Below, piece after piece: positions 1-9,702 of a DNA stretch of 15,431 nucleotides. The position numbers and the translations under genes were made by a program. Within the stretch, counting starts at the first letter, position 1. Every line of letters begins with the position of its first letter. Location of the stretch: the NCBI GenBank assembly GCA_019693395.1, contig JAAMXP010001079.1:1-15431 (forward strand). Direction: 5' to 3'. Below the pieces are notes generated by a model. It saw nothing but the letters and a program-made list of their open reading frames with translations. It did not search any database and had not been told where the DNA came from. Source of the stretch: Ettlia oleoabundans. Taxonomy: Eukaryota > Chlorophyta > Chlorophyceae > Chlamydomonadales.

Positions 1-138
1 GCGTTCATGGGTGGGGGCCTTGATGGCCTTGGGTAGGTAGCGTTCCCGTTCGATGCGAAGGTCATAGCAACTTGTTCTAAATCTGCTAAGGGCAATGCGA
101 TGTTTGCTGTTTGTGACTTCAAGCAAGTGGGGTGCCCA
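1..138 (-). mobile_element. Probable LINE-type retroelement fragment, C-terminal end, runs off left edge
   Basis: The minus strand is open from about base 318 to base 1 in one frame. From 138 leftward it reads like real protein: W-A-P-H-L-L-E-V-T-N-S-K-H-R, then IALSRFRTSCYDLRIERER, then YLPKAIKAPTHER. An Arg/His-rich helix followed by LR(I/V)ER(E/D)RYLP and a basic run ending in R is what I associate with the region after the reverse transcriptase/RNase H domains of LINE-like elements, usually just before a Cys-rich end. That Cys pair would lie outside the window. No reverse transcriptase motif is present upstream (139-438), so if it is a retroelement it is 5'-truncated, which is common for LINEs. 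It could instead be the last exon of an unknown host gene. The match is from memory of the family, not a search. Confidence 0.4.
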
Positions 139-140
139 GT

Positions 141-145
141 TTACA
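141..145 (-). terminator. Candidate TGTAA polyadenylation signal for the cyclin gene
   Basis: The minus strand reads TGTAA here, about 295 bases past the stop of the cyclin gene. TGTAA is the usual poly(A) signal in green algae. It also sits at the edge of the retroelement-like stretch, so the cyclin 3' UTR may run right up to that element. It is a five-base motif and could occur by chance. Confidence 0.3.
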
Positions 146-438
146 CAGCACACTGCAGCCAAGATTGATATATATGCATGTGCCACAAAGCATTGCAACA
201 CAACAATCTTGAAAAGGCATGCTGCACATTCATAGTGCACTCTGCCAGTCTGCACCATATGTGCAGCCTCAAAATGCATTCCATTGTCGCAAACGAAGGG
301 CCAGCATTGCGAGAGGAAACACTCCTATGTACTAGGTACCAAGGCAGTAGGTTCCTGGCTGGCAGTAGGCAACTGTTGTCTCTGTAGAGCGGTTGGTGGC
401 GACGCGAGAGAATACAATTCCAAAGCTGCATGAAGTCA
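146..438. other. Non-coding stretch, probable cyclin 3' UTR
   Basis: This stretch of about 290 bases lies downstream of the cyclin stop. Open frames exist on both strands, but they are poor in conserved character and I recognise nothing in them. The frame used by the retroelement-like fragment stays open leftward from a TAG near 318, which may be chance. I see no RNA gene and no repeat. Confidence 0.4.
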
Positions 439-1399
439 TCAGGTATTTAACAAATCCAGCAGGGCATTGCAGGCACAATACATAGCATCATCACAAATTC
501 CTGCAGCCCGCCACCATGCTGGAGGCTGCACCGCATGGCCGCACATCTGTGCCCCGACATGAAGCGCTGCGCTGGCAGCTGTTGCAGGTGGCATGGCTGT
601 CGTGCCGTAGATTGAGCAGAAGCACACTGCATCATTCAATAGACACAGTGAAACCCGCGTAGCCTCGCGGCTGGCACCCCAGCAGTGCGCCAGCACATAC
701 AGGTGCCGCTGAGGGTGTTCCACACTGATGTCAAAGCGCAAGAGCCGCAGCAGCAGCTGCTCATCCTGGACCAGCTGGCGTTTGGCTGCCTGGTAGGCGT
801 CGCCGACCAAGCACAGAAAATGCGCCGGCGACATGCTGTTGCCAGCAATGCCTGCTGCATGAGCACCCAAGGTGTTGAGCATGTCATTGGTCCGCAGCGA
901 TGCCTCTTCAACTTTTGCTCCTAAGAACATGCATGCTGCTGCAAGACGCTGCAGGCGGGTGTGGAAACAAGCAAAGGAGGGCCATCGCTACAATGAACAA
1001 GGGCAAGGTGAGGTGTCCAGTTTGCAGTTGGCCAGCAGCAGGGGAAACAAGCAAAGACTCAAAAACGCCTCTGACTGTAAAGCAGCAGGATGTGGCACCA
1101 AAATTTACCTCTGGTGGCAAATCTGCCATCTCATGCCCTGCACGATGCAAGAACGTGACTGCTGTGCAAAGAACCCGGGTTGGCAACGCCAGCGTTTCAC
1201 ATGATTGCCGCACGAGAGTTGCCGCTGCGCGGCGATGTTGCCACAAGTGTTGCAGCAGCCCGGCTACTACGGGCTGTTGCTCGCCGCCCCTATGCTGCTG
1301 CTCACGCTGTTGATAGTCAAGCTGCCCAACCTCCTCACGCTGCTGAGGCTGCCGCTCCCGCTGTTGTAATAACTGCGGAGGCGTCTGTTCTTTTCGCAT
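439..1399 (-). CDS. Cyclin Q/FAM58-like cyclin (two exons)
   Basis: Two exons, 1399-1109 and 948-439, joined across a 160-bp GT-AG intron (donor GAG|GTAAAT, acceptor CTGCAG|CGT, phase 0), give 266 aa. Cyclin fold 1 covers about residues 48-140: the helix with TLVRQSCETLALPTRV and FLHRAG, then after the junction RLAAACMFLGAKVEE, with the conserved cyclin Lys at 109 and Glu at 111-112. The following ASLRTNDMLNTL resembles cyclin Q more than cyclins T, K or L. Fold 2 follows: DEQLLLRLLRFDISVEHP, and PPAWWR near the end. Cyclins activate CDKs in the nucleus; cyclin Q pairs with CDK10 in animals. The length is close to cyclin Q (about 250 aa) and far below cyclin T/L. The first ~45 residues are Gln/Arg-rich and carry no domain. 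The start is the first ATG after an in-frame TAA. The cyclin fold is nearly certain; the Q subclass is an inference from motifs. Confidence 0.8.
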
Positions 1400-1690
1400 C
1401 AGCGTGTCTGAGCCAAACGCAATTGGATAGCACTGGCAATATTACTGACTGACAGAATTCCAGCCATATGTCGCTGTGCCGTGCTGTGGCACAGCAGCTT
1501 CCCGCCTGCCCCCAGCAAAACAATGTGCTGCCTACTGTCTAAAGCGTGCCTGTTTCTTGAAATCACGAGCTTAAGGGGGGCTATGCCAGTAAAGCTTGTG
1601 TACATCTCCTATATGTCACTAATAGAACATTATCACAGTGTGAGGAGTGGCGCCCACTGCCGCTTCAGGGCCCACAGGCCGGTGGAATGC
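1400..1690. other. Spacer between the FN3 gene stop and the cyclin start
   Basis: This 291-bp spacer separates two tandem minus-strand genes. It should hold the 3' UTR of the FN3 gene and the promoter plus 5' UTR of the cyclin. I find no TGTAA on the minus strand here, so the poly(A) signal of the FN3 gene is not identified. One perfect hairpin lies inside it (see 1473-1495). Confidence 0.5.
1473..1495. repeat. Perfect 8-bp inverted repeat (stem-loop)
   Basis: GCTGTGCC at 1473-1480 and GGCACAGC at 1488-1495 are exact reverse complements separated by 7 nt. Depending on where transcripts end, the stem-loop would lie in the 3' UTR of the FN3 gene or the 5' leader/promoter of the cyclin. No T-run follows, so it is not a bacterial-type terminator. 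Function is unknown. Confidence 0.5.
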
Positions 1691-4600
1691 CTACAAATGA
1701 AGCCAGCTTATGAACAGCATCAATAACGCACCAACCATCAACAGCGCTATGAGACACGTGCGGTCTTTGGCATCGCTTAAGCTTCGCATGGCGTGCAGGC
1801 GAACAAGGCGCGACAGCACCACCTGCCATCCCTTCCTGGGGGGGCCCTTGGCCGCTGCCGTCTTCACTGCCGCAAAAGTGCGTGGCGGTTGTTGCGAACC
1901 GCCGCCACGTTCTCCTCGCCGCTTTTGTGTTTTCATGTGGATCTCTGCCCTTGCTACCAATGCTGCTGCCGCTCCCACATGGCACCGTGTCGGTGCCACT
2001 TCACCTGGCCGCTGAGCACGCAGGCAGACCTTGGCTGTGGGGCTCCAAGCGCCATGACCTGTGCCGTCAGCCCCCACGCTCCGTACTTTGACCGCATAGC
2101 TGCAACCCGACTGCAATCCCGTGAGCACCGTATGGGTGGCACGACTGCTACAAGTCTGACGCACGATGAAGGAGGAGAGTGCCGCAGCTGCCTCAACTTC
2201 ATATGCGACGCAGGCCGCTTCCGCTTGGCCCTGCTGCACCGGCAGCCAGCTGACCTCCACGCTGGTGGCGCTGCTGCTGGCCTCTGCTGCTTGCACTTCT
2301 TGGGGTGGCAATGGCGGTGCCTTGCTGGTCTGAACTACCACTACCACACTGTAGGGCCCAACGCCGACTGCGCGATGGGGATGGTGCGAGAGAAGTGATG
2401 CACTAGCTAAGGGCGGTGAGCAGGGCACTGCCTGCTGCAGCGCCTGCAGCCAGCCACTAAACACAGCAAGAAGGGCACACGTGACAACTCAACCTGCTGG
2501 TGATGCAGGGCAGTCTGAAACTTGACTGCAGTTGATACTGACCAAAAAACACACCTGCATTGGCTGCCCGAACTCGAAGCCGGTAGATGCTGTCGGCCTG
2601 CAGTTGTGTCACCCGGTGCGAGGTAGCCTCACCCCGGAACACCCTCACAAACTGGCCATCACTGCCTGCCATCATCTCCAGCTCGTAGCCCTGTATCACG
2701 GCCCCATTGTCCTCTGGAGCATCCCAGCTAACCCGAACGGTTGTGCCCACAGCTTTGACAGCCAGTGCGCAAGGCGCATCAGGCACATCTGGCGCGGTGC
2801 AGCACAGCTGCGGCTCTGTCCACATGCCCCATCCCATGGCATTGCCAGCACGCACTCGTGCCAGGTAGCGGCTCCCTGGCACTAGTCCTTCGACCTGCAT
2901 AAGGCAGCGGGTGCTACTGCCACAAACCATTTGAGCAGCCAACAAACGCAAGAGATTTGCCAACGTTTGTTTAAATGGCGTGTGGGCACATGAGGGCTGA
3001 CGCGATGCTCACGTATGCTCAAAGGCCTCATGCCCTGGGCTGCAAACACTGCCGGCAACAACAGTGCTACCCACCTGCGCATGAAGGGCCATGCCATGGT
3101 GAACGGGCTTCCAAGCTTGCACTGCCACCGAGACGTTACGGCTGCCGCTGCGAGCAACCTCCAGCTGGTAGCTTGTGATGGCTGCACCGTGGTCGGTGGC
3201 TGGCGGTGCCCATCCAATTCGCAAGCTGGAGGGTGTGACGTCCTGCTGTTCCACACATAGCGGGATGGAGGGAGGCGCTGGAGCGGTGACGAAGGATTTT
3301 GGCTCGCTCACGCTGCTGCCCACCTCGCTGATAGCCCGCACCCGGACTGTGTAGGTAGTGTTTGGCTCCAGGCCGTTTACTGCATGGGGCACCAGCGAGC
3401 AAGGCACGATGGCAGCCAAGCAAACAGTTTGGGACTAAGCAACCTGGGCTCAAAAATGAGCCCAACGGCAATCACAACAAGAGCCTTACTCTTCAGGATC
3501 TCACCGGTGCAACTGCAATCGCCGCCCTGGTATGCTGGCATGAAGTGTGAGCCAGAGCCGCCGACGCCACCATCTAGCTCCCCAATTGACAGCAGCTCTT
3601 GCAGCGGCAGGGGCGGTTTATCATGCTGCAGCCCGTCTAGTTCTGCCACTTTCTGCTGCTGTACATTCGCTGCTTGCTCTGGCTCTTGTGGCAGTGGTTG
3701 CTGCGGAGGAAGCGGCAGCGGTGTTGACACTGGGTTCGCTATTTCCAGTACATAATTTGTCACTGGAGCGCCACGCCCATAGGGCTGGCTCCAGCGCAGC
3801 TTCAGGCTGGCATTGGCTGCAGCCACAAGGTGCAACGAGTCAACAGGGAAGGGCAGCCCTGGCAAGGTGTCTGCATGCGCTGTATGGCCCCATCCAGAGC
3901 TGCCCTGCTCATTAATCGCACTGCAACGCAGCAAGTAGCGATTGCCAGGCTCCAGCCCCGACAGCACTGCAGGGTACCATGGGATGAAATCGGACAAGGT
4001 TGGCAAGCCACATCTGGCGCAAACAGGCAGGCTGGTAGGCAAAAAAGGAGGCAGGCAGCTGTCAGCCCTTAACACCACACTGCCCGCACCTGCATTGCAT
4101 TGTGGGCCCAAATAGGCAAGCTCATAGGAAGGCTCTAGCTTGCCCTTGCCCTTGCCTCCATCACCACGCAGGCCCTCTATGCCGCCTAGACAGCACATCT
4201 CCAGCCGGTAAACATTGATGGGGCTGCCCCCTGCGATGGCAGTGGACCAATGAGAGGAAGCGCTGCAGGACAGGAGAGCTGTGAGTGCGCATCATGCACC
4301 TCAGGAAGGCAGGGCGGGTCTGGGTAGGGCAACGTTGAGCAGGTTTTATTTCCACCCCACCATCGTGCGACGGTGCAGCCCAGGACACAACAAGCTCCGC
4401 CTGCTGGCGCGACAGAGCAACTGGAGCACCAGGGCACCCTGCAAACAACAAGCAACAGGTGGAAAGGCGCAAATATAGAATGGCAAAATTGCCATACTTT
4501 TGTTGCATACCGAAAAGATCCCTGTAGGTTCTGCTAAACGGCTGGAACAATGCTACGGAACCAAACAAAGTCACAAGCACAGCAATTAGGCACACATCAG

Positions 4601-7600
4601 TATGCACAAGCCTTGAAAGAACGATTTTCACCACCAGTCAAGTAGCCAACGCAACTTGAAGAACAGTGCCGACCCACCTGGTGTGCCAGGAGCAGTCTTT
4701 AGGATCGCTGCAGCACTGGATGCGCCTGTTCCTGCTTGGCTCACTGCTGACACACGTGCCATGTAGAAGCAACCAGCCCGTAGCCCACCAATTGTGCAAG
4801 CCCTCTCAGGTCCCTGTGCACGCATGCAGACACACACTCGTGGCTTGATTTGACCATTTCGGCCTTAGCCCAATATATCAAACAGCGGGACCGCAGCCAA
4901 ATTGGTTGTGTGTGATGCACTGCCCATAGTCTGCTTGTCACGCATCGCAGCAGGGCACACCTGGTAGAATATAGCCCATTCATCGGCCAAATTGCACTGT
5001 GCGGCAGCGCAGCGGGGCCGCATCTCTACCTGCAGTAAGGCACGCTGCTCGATCTGGTCAGTGGACTGACAGGTAGCACCAACAACCTTGTCAGGTTTTC
5101 GCTGCCCCCCAATCTGGGGCTGCAGGCAGCATGAACAAGCTTTAGGTATGACCCGTCATTTGCTGACAGTACCATGTAGTAGAGGATGGGACTGCCGCCG
5201 TCCTCCTCAGGCTCCTGCGCACAACACTTTGGTGAAATGGTGAAAGATCGGCAACGTTGTTCGTCAGGTCAACTTGCAAAGTTCATAACCCTGTAAAATT
5301 CATGGGAGAGGTGCGTACATCATCAACGGCGGAATGCATGGGTTGGTTTGCTTACAGTAAAGGCTAGCGAAACCCTGCTTACCTCCCAGCGAAGGGTCAG
5401 GGATGTCTGGCTGGTGCCAAGCTTGGTAGGTGCCAAGCATGCAGCAGGCGGCACAGCAGCCGTCCTACCTTCCCCCACCGGGCTCCAAAGGCTGCGCCCT
5501 GCCTCGTTTTCGGCCCTCACGCGGAACCTGAAAAAGTCGAAAGCGTTGGAATGCATGCTAAATGCAAGCACAAGGGTGCCGCCACCCTCCACCCACTGCA
5601 CCACCTACACACTTCCCACAAAAATGATGCCCATTGCATTCCACAGAATCTGCTTATGTGACCGCAAAGGGCAATGCACACCTGTAGAGGATGCCGCTGC
5701 GAAGGCCTTGCACGATGCAGGAGCGTTCAAGGCAATGCGTCACATAACGGAACCTGCTGTCGCTGCCATCGTCCATCTCCACCTGCACTCATGTGCAGCG
5801 TGTGGAAGGTGTGTCAGCATGCTGGCAATACATTTTATCCAGATTGTGGCAGGCCAACCACCATTAAGTAGGGCAAGAGTTTGGCTTCGTACATGCCAGA
5901 TGAAGGCAATGATGATGTAAGATTTTCACCTCGTAGCCTGTAATATTGCCACCATTGTTGGCGGGCTCCGGCCAACCCAAAGTGACACTACTGGTGGTGG
6001 TATCCCACACAAAGGGGCTGTCGGTGGGTGACCAGGAGGGCACGGTACTCTGCGTGTAAAACACCCCCAGCGGGCTCCACGCGCTCTCACCCTGCATCCA
6101 AGCAGGCACACAAGGGAAACGTGAACTGCTGCTGTGTAATGCATCAAGTGCTGTACAGCTCACAAGCAGCAGCCCATTCCTTTGTTTGAGCTGGGCAACC
6201 CTCCTCCCTCTCGTGTCAGGAGCGTCTGTCACCAGCCGCACCCACCCTTACCTCGCAGTTGACCGCCTTGACACGGCCGCTGTACTGCATCCCTGGAAGC
6301 AGCCGCTTGGCCAGGAAGGAGCGCTCACGCCCACGGTACAACTGGAAAAAGCCTTCGGAGGTGGCGTCGCTGGGCCCATCTTCCCAACTCTCTGGGGCCG
6401 GGCTGATCTGCAGCAGGATGGAAGCCGTAGTGTACTGAAGTGGGGGAGAAGTGGGGGATGGGAGTCATTCCTTGTGTGTTGTTCCAACAGCCCAAGTTAG
6501 CAGCAGCACCCGTTTTGATAAAGTTGGTGGCTGGGGTTGACGGATGCTCGAGGGCTGTGAGCTGGCAAGGTCGTCAATAAAACCCTAAAACGCAAGCAGT
6601 CACAGACCTGCAGCACGTACTCCAAAGACCGGCCACCCGTCTCCTCCGGCTCAGCCCACTTGAACTGCAATCGTGAAATAGGAGTGATCGGCAAATACCA
6701 TCAATATGTCATGTTTGTCAAGACTATGCAAGCCACATCGCGCCACTGTTATATGCAAGTATACGCAAGGTGAGCCTGCCAGTATATGGGTGCTGAAATA
6801 CATATCTCCACTGCCACGCCAACACTGTCATGCACATCAATCGCAAACCCACCCCACCCAAAACCACCTTCAGCTCCTTCTTCAGACGGCTGGAAAGTTG
6901 GGGCGCAGGCTGGCCCATCGGAGGGCAGGGCAGCGTCTGTACCACAGTGGTGCCGCTGGGCGGGGAGGCCACGACCACCACATCCAGCGCTGCCATGTTG
7001 GTCACGTAGGGCACCGCTGTGACGCAAGCCGCGTAGGTACGGCCTGGCTGTAGGCCCTTGACCTGCACAAACGACGCCGTGCCCATATACTGCACGCTCC
7101 AGCGGTCAGGGTGCATTGAGCCCTTGTCATCCACCTGCGCCGCGCAGAGTTGCAGAGCTCACACATATCACCAGCAGTGTGGAGGAATAAAGCAGGCTTG
7201 AAGCAATGGATGATGTCCGATGTGGGTGGGACATGTCTGCGGATGGGACATCTTATGGTGCTTGCTCACGTGCTACACCCGTCACTGGAGGCGCCCTGCA
7301 GCCCTGCTTGCTCCTTCCTCTCTCTGCTATCATCCAACCATTCCCTGAGTAACCACCCACCTGCTGCATCTGCAGCTCATAGTTGACGATGTACTCCACC
7401 GCAACCGCAACCTGGCTGTGGATGGCACAAACCACGGGGGCCCATGACAAGCTAATGGCAGTGGTGCTGGATTCCACAGCCTGGGGTGCACCAGGGGCGC
7501 GATCCACAACCACCTGAGGTGGCGGAGGGGGCAGCGGTGGCACATCGTCCTGCCGTAGAGGTGAGCTTTCAACGCCAGGAGTTGGTTCTGCAGAGGCAGG

Positions 7601-7666
7601 CCTGCTGTCGGCGGGGCCCTGTGCGACCCAGGGCCCCTTAAACCCGCCGATATGGTTCTCCTTCAT
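1691..7666 (-). CDS. Nine-domain fibronectin type III protein with C-terminal membrane anchor (FNDC3A/B-like)
   Basis: Fifteen exons: 7666-7361, 7134-6868, 6664-6608, 6434-6252, 6091-5930, 5782-5682, 5527-5383, 5214-about 5137, 4813-4678, 4438-4361, 4230-4090, 3966-3505, 3379-3075, 2894-2555, 2367-1691. All junctions keep frame, but the end of exon 8 is uncertain. The product is about 1145 aa. A short N-terminus with PPLPPPPP (near residue 45) is followed by nine FN3 domains at about 57-163, 172-285, 290-383, 385-477, 478-585, 586-735, 735-845, 845-938 and 940-1035. Typical cores are LRW..P...GG.P...Y, GLEPG..Y..R and A.NE.G.S.WS. A basic linker of about 90 aa leads to a hydrophobic last segment (LIALLMVGALLMLFISWLHL), which looks like a tail anchor. 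Nine FN3 domains, a Pro-rich start and a C-terminal membrane segment are the layout of animal FNDC3A/FNDC3B (about 1200 aa, ER/Golgi membranes). No signal peptide is seen, so the FN3 domains probably face the cytosol. The function in algae is unknown. The start is the first ATG after an in-frame TAG; an extra upstream exon is possible but space is limited. Confidence 0.85.
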
Positions 7667-7922
7667 AAGCTTCTAAAGGAGGATACGTGGCCCGAGTGTT
7701 GTACTCTGTGCAGGTGTGCGAGGAGGCCGTAACCCTTACCGACAACCCGGAACCATATTTGCAGACATCGCGCAGCTGATGGCAAGGATTACGGCCTCTT
7801 GTCTTTAACTGACCGAGAGCTACATGCGGCTTCTGTACTGCCCATGCGCAAACAGGGACAGGGCGATGCAACTGGTTCTGCTGTTCCCTGCCTGTATTGC
7901 CAGTAAGCCGCACACATGTAGC
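7667..7922. promoter_or_regulatory. Divergent promoter region between the FN3 and Rpr2-like genes
   Basis: Only 256 bp separate the two predicted start codons, which point away from each other, so this stretch must carry both 5' leaders and promoters if both models are right. I see no clear TATA box. The stretch is open in one minus frame (7638-8030), but that product has no recognisable character. A TTTAG just upstream of the FN3 ATG could also act as a splice acceptor for an upstream non-coding exon. Confidence 0.55.
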
Positions 7923-9111
7923 ATGGCAAGCGTACGAAAGGGCAGCCTGCATACCTTGCAGGTGCAGCACCTTCTTCGAGCGGCGGAAGCCTGCACCAAC
8001 CCTTCCCTCACGGCCTTGTTGGGCAGGCAAGCACTGCAGATACAGGTCCGTGACATGGAAGACTGTGCGTTGACATGCACTGGTGCTGGCACTGCGTCAG
8101 TTTGCGACGCCAGTGCGTGCGACCGTTGCCTTGTGCCTTTCTTTTTCTTAATCCAGGGTGCTGCAGTCGCTCATGGCTTGCGTCGCGAACTGGCGCGGCA
8201 CTGTCCACACTGCGGAGCCTGCAGTATGCAGCGTTCAAGGTGGGCTGTGACCTGCCAGACATAGCGCTCCCCTCTGGTTGTGGTAAAGGCCGGGCCCTAA
8301 CGAGTGCCAAACTCCCATTCATCCAAGTGAAGCAGGCCTTTCAATGATTGTAGTGAATCAAAACAAACCGTTTCTGTCACTCACTCGGCTTTGCAGTGAA
8401 GTGCGCAAGCTGCCACGGCATGCGATTCGTAGGCAGTTGGCGCAGCTGCTTCTGGCAGAGCAGCGGGGCAGGCCCGCCGTCCAAGGTGTCAGCCGCTGGC
8501 TCAGGGTGGAAACCTGCCTTGTCTGCAGTCTTGCAAGCTGTCGGATGGTGCAACACCCAACAGTGCAGCAGTGGGATGAAAAGCAGCGGCAGCAACCACA
8601 GCACGCACAGCAGGAACAGGCAGCGCTGAGAAAGCCCCAGCAGTGGGAGAAGCCGCCAAATGTCAGCAGGATAGCAGACCCCTGCAAAGAGCAGCTGCCG
8701 CTGCAGCCACCAGCAGCCAAGGCCATGTCAAGCTCCACAGATCTGGTCATTGTCGCCATGGAGGGGCATGGGCACGTTGGCACCCACTGGTTGGGGCAGT
8801 CAGCAAAACCTTCAGGGCAGCCTGGGGAGCTACAGCCGCAACAAGAAGCGGTTGCCGAGGATGCCGAGGAACAGGTGGCTGTATCCCAGGTCACTCAGGC
8901 TTTGCTTTCCAGCGGGGCGAAGCCCCCCAAGCGGCAGCAGCGATTGAGCTGGAAGGAGCAGCTGCAAAAGGTGCGGATTGCGCCGAAGGTGCGTCCCAAG
9001 TCCAAGAAACTCGTGTCCTGGCGTCGCCTAGCGCGCACTTGGAAGTCTGCAAAGCTTTCTTTAATGCTAAAATACACTCATGAACTGGCATGCCACTGTA
9101 AATCAGCTTGA
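7923..9111 (+). CDS. RNase P/MRP subunit Rpr2/Rpp21/SNM1-like zinc-ribbon protein
   Basis: Three exons, 7923-8045, 8157-8239 and 8397-9111, give 306 aa. Joints are ACAG|GTCCGT...TCCAG|GGT (phase 0) and TCAAG|GTGGGC...TTGCAG|T (phase 2). The N-terminus MASVRKGSLHTLQVQHLLRA followed by AEACTNPSLTALLGRQALQI matches the helical start of the Rpr2/Rpp21/SNM1 family (LL.AA......P.L...L...A..I). It is followed by LRRELARHCPHCG, with Cys57 and Cys60 as the first zinc-ribbon pair. The second pair is probably Cys109/Cys112 in LRVETCLVC. Such proteins bind the RNA of RNase P or RNase MRP in nucleus and nucleolus, for tRNA and rRNA processing. The spacing between Cys pairs is long (about 48 residues), and the Gln-rich then Lys/Arg-rich tail makes the protein about twice the usual length. 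The first donor, GTCCGT, is weak. The family call rests on motif reading; the C-terminal tail could be mis-modelled. Confidence 0.6.
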
Positions 9112-9702
9112 TACCTTGCGATGTAAGGAATCCACTGCCAACACCACGTGGATTGTCGGTACCTACACAGACAGCCTCCCGCCTCCCGAGTTGGCACTTG
9201 GGTTGGCAGGTGATGAAACTACAACTAGTGTCTGTCTGCACAATGTCGGTGCGTGCTCCTGTGATTCGCTGCCGGTGCTTTTGGCAGATCTTTGGGATGC
9301 CTGAAACTCGCCTTGATTTCTTGGCTGCTTAAAGCGCACTGGAATTAATCTAAGTGCCCAGCCAGCACTTGGCAGCTCACAGTTAGGCCTCTTCTGCTGT
9401 ACGGTGTCTGCCAAGGCATTGCATTCCAAGGTAAGACTGTGCAGGACCCACCAGTGCAGCCTGGGCTTGGGGGTGGGGCGCAAGGGGTCAGGCGCACAGC
9501 CGCCACATGCAATATGATAACATGCGCCGCCAGCTCACACCTAACCCGGCGAACTGCTTGATGGGACTACGACGGGAACCCTGGTTGTTTTAATAATCCA
9601 GCCGCGGCTCTTGCACGCCACTGCTGCTTCACTACAACCGCTCTCCTCGTTGGCAACTGGTATGCACTTGTGCAGCCTGGGTCCTTCCAGTCAGTTGTGC
9701 GC
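9112..9702. other. Intergenic region before the AP-1 mu gene
   Basis: This stretch of about 590 bp lies between two plus-strand genes. Short open frames occur on both strands without recognisable content. A TGTAA lies at 9122-9126, only 11 bases past the Rpr2-like stop; it may be its poly(A) signal, but the resulting 3' UTR would be very short. The rest should hold the AP-1 mu promoter and leader. I see no RNA gene or repeat. Confidence 0.5.

Noticed and set aside
1793..2398. Plus-strand open frame of 201 codons
   Set aside because: It lies antisense to the last FN3 exon (2367-1691), whose FN3 domain and membrane segment are convincing. The plus reading is Cys/His-rich and lacks domain character.
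7638..8030. Minus-strand open frame overlapping the FN3 start
   Set aside because: It covers the divergent promoter and the start of the Rpr2-like gene, is in a different frame from FN3 exon 1 and has no recognisable content.
8396..8629. Plus frame starting KCASCHG, a CxxCH haem-like motif
   Set aside because: It is out of frame with the spliced Rpr2-like reading, and the rest of the frame shows no cytochrome features. A single CxxCH is easily chance.
8358..8894. Minus-strand open frame of 178 codons, very Cys-rich
   Set aside because: It is the reverse reading of CAG/GCA-rich exon 3 of the Rpr2-like gene. Cys and Ser richness comes from GCA/CAG repeats read backward.
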